A stretch of 9,635 bases of DNA from NCBI GenBank assembly GCA_900759435.1, contig CAAEVD010000044.1, positions 1-9,635 on the forward strand, in the 5' to 3' direction. Shown here in pieces: positions 6,996-9,635 of the stretch (positions within the stretch are counted from its first letter, which is position 1; each line of letters begins with the position of its first letter). The stretch is from an uncultured Collinsella sp. (GTDB lineage: Bacteria > Actinomycetota > Coriobacteriia > Coriobacteriales > Coriobacteriaceae). The notes under the pieces are model-generated. The model saw nothing but the letters and a program-made list of their open reading frames with translations, was not told where the DNA came from and searched no databases. A program made the translations under genes and the position numbers.

Positions 6996-8291
6996 ATGCT
7001 CGCCTTTTTACAAACCAACACACCCATCGTGATCTTCAACCAGATTGTCGTCACGCTGCTCACGGTCTGTTTTCTGTACCAGGTGGTCTTCTTTGTCATT
7101 GGCGCTCTTCGTGGTGAGGTCGCGCCCCCTAAGGCCAAAAAGCTCCATCGTTATGCCTTCTTTATCGCGGCGCATAACGAGGAGGCCGTGATCGCCAACC
7201 TTGTTCGCTCCATCAAGGATCAGGATTATCCGTCCGAGCTTATCGAGGTCTTCGTGGTCGCCGATGCCTGCACCGACAACACGGCGCAGCTCGCGCGCGA
7301 GGCCGGTGCCATTGTTTACGAGCGCAATGACCTAGCCCGCAAGGGCAAGAGCTGGGTCATGGACTTTGGCTTCGACCGCATTCTCAACGAGTATCCCGAC
7401 ACGTTTGAGGGCTACTTTATCTTCGATGCCGATAACGTTATCTCCCGCGATTACGTATCCAAGATGAACGATGCTTTTGACCAGGGCTTTCATGTGGTCA
7501 CGAGCTATCGTAACTCCAAGAACTTCGGCAGCTCGTGGATCTCGGCGGCTAATGCTACGTGGTATCTGCGCGAGGCGCGCTTTCTCAACAACGCGCGTAA
7601 TATCTGCAAGACGTCCTGCGCCGTTTCGGGTTCGGGCTACCTCATCTCCGCCAGCGTTATCGAGGGCATGCACGGTTGGCAGTTCCACACGCTGACCGAG
7701 GACATTCAGTTCACCACGTTCTGCGCCATTCACGGCATTCGCATTGGCTATGCGCCGGCGGAGTTCTTTGACGAACAACCCGTGACGTTTAAGGCGTCCT
7801 GGAAACAGCGCATGCGTTGGACCAAGGGCTTCTACCAGGTGTTCTTTACTTACGGTAAGCACCTGGTCAAGTCGATCTTCCGCTACCATCGCTTTGCCGC
7901 CTACGACATGTTCATGACGATCGCCCCGGGTATGCTGCTGTCGCTCATCTCGATGCTCGCCAATGCGACGTTCCTGATCGTGGGTGGACTCTCGCACGGC
8001 TTTTTGGCTACCGAAGTCGAGATGCAGGCCTGTGCCGCTTCGCTCATTATGACCTTCGCCATGATGTATCTGACTTTCTTTATCCTGGCGCTGCTCACGA
8101 CTATCTTTGAGTACAAGCACATTCACTGCGCGCAAAAGTGGCGTCTGGTGACTAACCTGTTTACCTTCCCGATCTTTATGTTCAGCTATATCCCCATCAC
8201 GGTGGCCGCGCTGTTCCTGAAGGTCGACTGGGTCCCGACGCAGCACGCCGTCAGCGTTACCCTTGACGAGGTCATGCAAGGCGCCAAATAA
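6996..8291 (+). CDS. Membrane-bound family 2 glycosyltransferase (cellulose/PNAG synthase-like)
   Basis: This encodes 431 residues of a processive-type GT2 enzyme (COG1215-like), expected to transfer a sugar from a nucleotide sugar at the cytosolic face of the membrane. A membrane helix spans about 12-38. The catalytic domain (about 50-280) shows AAHNEE at 58-63, VVADACTDN with Asp90, the DxD motif FDADN (Asp144/Asp146), LTEDIQF with TED at 234-236, and QRMRW at 271-275. These are the D, DxD, TED and QxxRW motifs of hyaluronan, chitin and cellulose synthases. Three or more helices follow, near 305-333, 345-372 and 385-408. ATG 6996 is preceded by CGGGAG with a 5-base gap. No PilZ domain, deacetylase, exporter or second glycosyltransferase lies nearby, so the product (exopolysaccharide, glycolipid or other) is unknown. 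Confidence 0.93.
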   Translation: MLAFLQTNTPIVIFNQIVVTLLTVCFLYQVVFFVIGALRGEVAPPKAKKLHRYAFFIAAHNEEAVIANLVRSIKDQDYPSELIEVFVVADACTDNTAQLAREAGAIVYERNDLARKGKSWVMDFGFDRILNEYPDTFEGYFIFDADNVISRDYVSKMNDAFDQGFHVVTSYRNSKNFGSSWISAANATWYLREARFLNNARNICKTSCAVSGSGYLISASVIEGMHGWQFHTLTEDIQFTTFCAIHGIRIGYAPAEFFDEQPVTFKASWKQRMRWTKGFYQVFFTYGKHLVKSIFRYHRFAAYDMFMTIAPGMLLSLISMLANATFLIVGGLSHGFLATEVEMQACAASLIMTFAMMYLTFFILALLTTIFEYKHIHCAQKWRLVTNLFTFPIFMFSYIPITVAALFLKVDWVPTQHAVSVTLDEVMQGAK

Positions 8292-8299
8292 CCACCACC

Positions 8300-8340
8300 A
8301 AAACCACCGCAAAGGGGACAGGCACCTTTGTGGTGGTTTT
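8300..8340 (+). terminator. Terminator of the glycosyltransferase gene, copy 2 (inverted) of the 41-base hairpin
   Basis: The arms at 8300-8315 and 8325-8340 enclose the loop ggacaggca and end in TTTTT (8337-8341). This is the reverse complement of the hairpin at 640-680 with one substitution, G at 8309. In the + strand RNA that G pairs with U8331 as a wobble, so the stem is kept. The preceding bases (accaccacc) partly repeat the arm. Confidence 0.88.
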
Positions 8341-8345
8341 TGCTT

Positions 8346-8361
8346 TTGAGCAGCTGCTCAA
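8346..8361. promoter_or_regulatory. Perfect 16-bp palindrome upstream of the prepilin peptidase gene
   Basis: TTGAGCAGCTGCTCAA is its own reverse complement. It lies between the terminator and the start codon, and its last two bases are the first two of the AAGGAGG ribosome binding site (8360-8366). It could be an operator for a dimeric regulator, or, in RNA, a 6-bp hairpin with an AGCT loop touching the ribosome site. Confidence 0.45.
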
Positions 8362-8372
8362 GGAGGTTTTCG

Positions 8373-8795
8373 ATGATCTATATCCCGTTTTGGATTTGCA
8401 TCTTTGCCGGCGCGTGGATTGATGCCCGTGAGCGGCGGTTTCCCAATGAGCTTGCCGGCGCATGTGCCGTGGCGGCGTTAGCAGGCGTTTGGCTCGACAG
8501 GGGCGTTAACACTGCACTTGATCATGCCGGTCTTGCGGTCATCGTCTACCTTGCCCTTGTGCTTACTGAGTCGCTCTGGCGGCGCCTTCGTCAAGCCCCG
8601 GGGATTGGCATGGGGGACGCCAAAGCACTCTTCGCGCTTTGCACGCTCGACCCTATGGGTGGCATCGTGGCATTTGCCGTCGCACTCCTGGCCCTGGCCC
8701 TCTCCTGCCTCTTCACAAAATCGCGCTCCCTGCCATTGCTCCCGTTTTTAGTGCCGATTTTTGCCATAATCGAGGTCGTGGGCTGCACTCTGTAA
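8373..8795 (+). CDS. Short type IV prepilin peptidase (A24 family, CpaA/TadV-like)
   Basis: This encodes 140 residues rich in membrane segments. A24 enzymes are membrane aspartyl proteases that remove the short leader of type IV pilin-like proteins at the cytosolic face. The two catalytic aspartates are visible: Asp17 in IDARERRFPNEL and Asp82 in GIGMGDAK. The N-terminal methyltransferase domain with its paired CxxC motifs, found in PilD, is absent, as in CpaA/TadV and archaeal-type peptidases. The start ATG at 8373 follows a consensus AAGGAGG (8360-8366) by six bases. A longer in-frame reading from 8328 would begin inside the terminator and is unlikely. No pilin, secretion ATPase or other pilus gene lies in the window. 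The gene is 31 bases from the next gene and probably shares its transcript. Confidence 0.87.
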   Translation: MIYIPFWICIFAGAWIDARERRFPNELAGACAVAALAGVWLDRGVNTALDHAGLAVIVYLALVLTESLWRRLRQAPGIGMGDAKALFALCTLDPMGGIVAFAVALLALALSCLFTKSRSLPLLPFLVPIFAIIEVVGCTL

Positions 8796-8826
8796 CCGAT
8801 TGCGCATCGTTCTTAAGGAGCATGCC

Positions 8827-9635
8827 ATGGCAACTAATCAAGAAACGGCCGCCATCAAGGCGCGTATGGACCGTATTCCTTCGGCGTTGTCGCCCGAGCT
8901 CGTCGAGCGCATTGCCGCCAATCGTGCTTCGGGCACTGTCAATCCGTATCGTTGCAACGACGACCAGGCTATTCGTCGTATTGATCGCGCCGCCGACAAA
9001 GGCACGCTTATGCGTCCGGCGTTTATGCGCGATACCGAAAAGATACTTCATCTTCCGGCGTACACCCGTTATGCAGGTAAAACGCAGGTCTTTAGCTTCC
9101 GTAGCAATGACGATCTGTCACGCCGCGGTTTGCACGTGCAGTTTGTCTCGCGCATTGCGCGCGATATCGGTCGCGCCCTGGGGCTCAATTGCGATCTGAT
9201 CGAGGCGATTGGCCTGGGCCACGACTTGGGACACACGCCTTTCGGCCATGCCGGCGAGCGCTTCCTCAACGATATCTATCACGAGCGTACGGGGCGTTAT
9301 TTTTTCCATAACGTGCAGTCGGTCCGCGTGCTCGACGCGTTGTATGGCCGCAACGTGTCGCTCCAGACGCTCGACGGCGTGCTATGCCATAACGGCGAGT
9401 ACGAGCAGCGTGTTTTTGAGCTATCGGACATGGGCTCCTTTGACCAGTTCGACCAGACGGTTGAGGACTGTATCGCCACGGGCTATAGCGCAATTGAGCA
9501 CCTGCGTCCCATGACGCTCGAGGGCTGCGTCGTTCGCATCTCGGATATTCTTGCCTACGTCGGTCGTGACCGTCAGGATGCGATCGCGGCGGGCCTGCTT
9601 TCGCCCGACGCTTTTGATGATGGCCGGGGCGGTGC
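8827..9635 (+). CDS. HD-domain dGTPase-like triphosphohydrolase, 3' end outside the window
   Basis: The reading frame runs from ATG 8827 through 269 codons to the window edge without a stop. AAGGAG (8815-8820) lies six bases upstream; a nearer ATG at 8822 is out of frame. The family (dGTPase/SAMHD1-like HD phosphohydrolases) cleaves dNTPs to a deoxynucleoside and triphosphate. Visible signatures are KTQVFSF near 84-90, His103 in GLHVQFVSRIARDIG, the HD pair His132/Asp133 in GLGHDLGHTPFGHAGE, and Asp240 in VVRISDILAYVGRD. These four residues make the HD metal site. The first motif departs from the usual RLTHSLEV pattern (here RGLHVQFV). The N-terminal 60 residues show NPYRCNDDQAIRR, as in Gram-positive dGTPase-like proteins. 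The substrate is inferred from family only. Confidence 0.88.
   Translation, partial: MATNQETAAIKARMDRIPSALSPELVERIAANRASGTVNPYRCNDDQAIRRIDRAADKGTLMRPAFMRDTEKILHLPAYTRYAGKTQVFSFRSNDDLSRRGLHVQFVSRIARDIGRALGLNCDLIEAIGLGHDLGHTPFGHAGERFLNDIYHERTGRYFFHNVQSVRVLDALYGRNVSLQTLDGVLCHNGEYEQRVFELSDMGSFDQFDQTVEDCIATGYSAIEHLRPMTLEGCVVRISDILAYVGRDRQDAIAAGLLSPDAFDDGRGG

Noticed and set aside
7332..8312. A 326-residue open frame on the - strand opposite the glycosyltransferase
   Set aside because: The real gene on the + strand has all family motifs; the antisense product is charged, low-complexity and begins inside the terminator hairpin.
8300..8340. The two 41-base hairpins as a CRISPR-like repeat pair or as phage attachment sites
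   Set aside because: They are 7.6 kb apart, inverted, with no spacers, and enclose only housekeeping-type genes with no integrase or transposase.
8328..8372. N-terminal extension of the prepilin peptidase from ATG 8328
   Set aside because: It would start within the terminator hairpin and adds Trp/Ser-rich residues not typical of the family; ATG 8373 has a consensus ribosome site.

Overview
The window reads as ordinary chromosome from a GC-rich actinobacterium. The best guess is a gut Coriobacteriia such as Collinsella. This rests on high GC with C/G-ending codons in ileS, a T-box upstream of ileS, GTG and TTG starts, and the gene repertoire. The taxon is an inference and is not read from any marker gene.

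Layout. Positions 1-108 hold the last codons of an upstream gene, probably ftsH, closed by a strong terminator. A TudS/DUF523 desulfurase-like gene (184-639, +) then converges on an iron-containing alcohol dehydrogenase of the GldA/HcxA type (690-1772, -). A symmetric hairpin that can terminate both transcripts sits between them. The dehydrogenase is divergent from a 486-base gene-free stretch (1773-2258) that holds a T-box riboswitch. Its specifier is ATC (Ile), its tRNA-acceptor bulge is TGGT, and its antiterminator and terminator are mutually exclusive. It controls ileS (2259-5060, +). After ileS come two structured elements: a 12-bp hairpin at the stop codon and a 100-base nested palindrome ending in TTTT. 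Next is a lipoprotein signal peptidase gene (lspA, 5301-5900) joined by a TAATG overlap to an RluA/RluD-family pseudouridine synthase gene (5900-6913). A membrane glycosyltransferase of family 2 (6996-8291) follows under its own likely promoter. A second copy of the convergent-gene hairpin, inverted, closes that gene. The last two genes are a short type IV prepilin peptidase (8373-8795) and an HD-domain dGTPase-like gene (8827 to beyond the window end).

How the genes relate. This is mostly housekeeping: Ile-tRNA charging with feedback from uncharged tRNA-Ile, lipoprotein maturation, rRNA modification and dNTP hydrolysis. The glycosyltransferase, prepilin peptidase and dehydrogenase stand alone, without partner genes in view. 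I found no CRISPR array, transposase, tRNA gene, rRNA gene or phage gene. The most interesting material is non-coding: the T-box, the 41-base hairpin present twice in opposite orientation with a conserved loop, the 100-base nested palindrome after ileS, and a perfect 16-bp palindrome touching the ribosome binding site of the prepilin peptidase gene. I see no convincing new multi-gene system.
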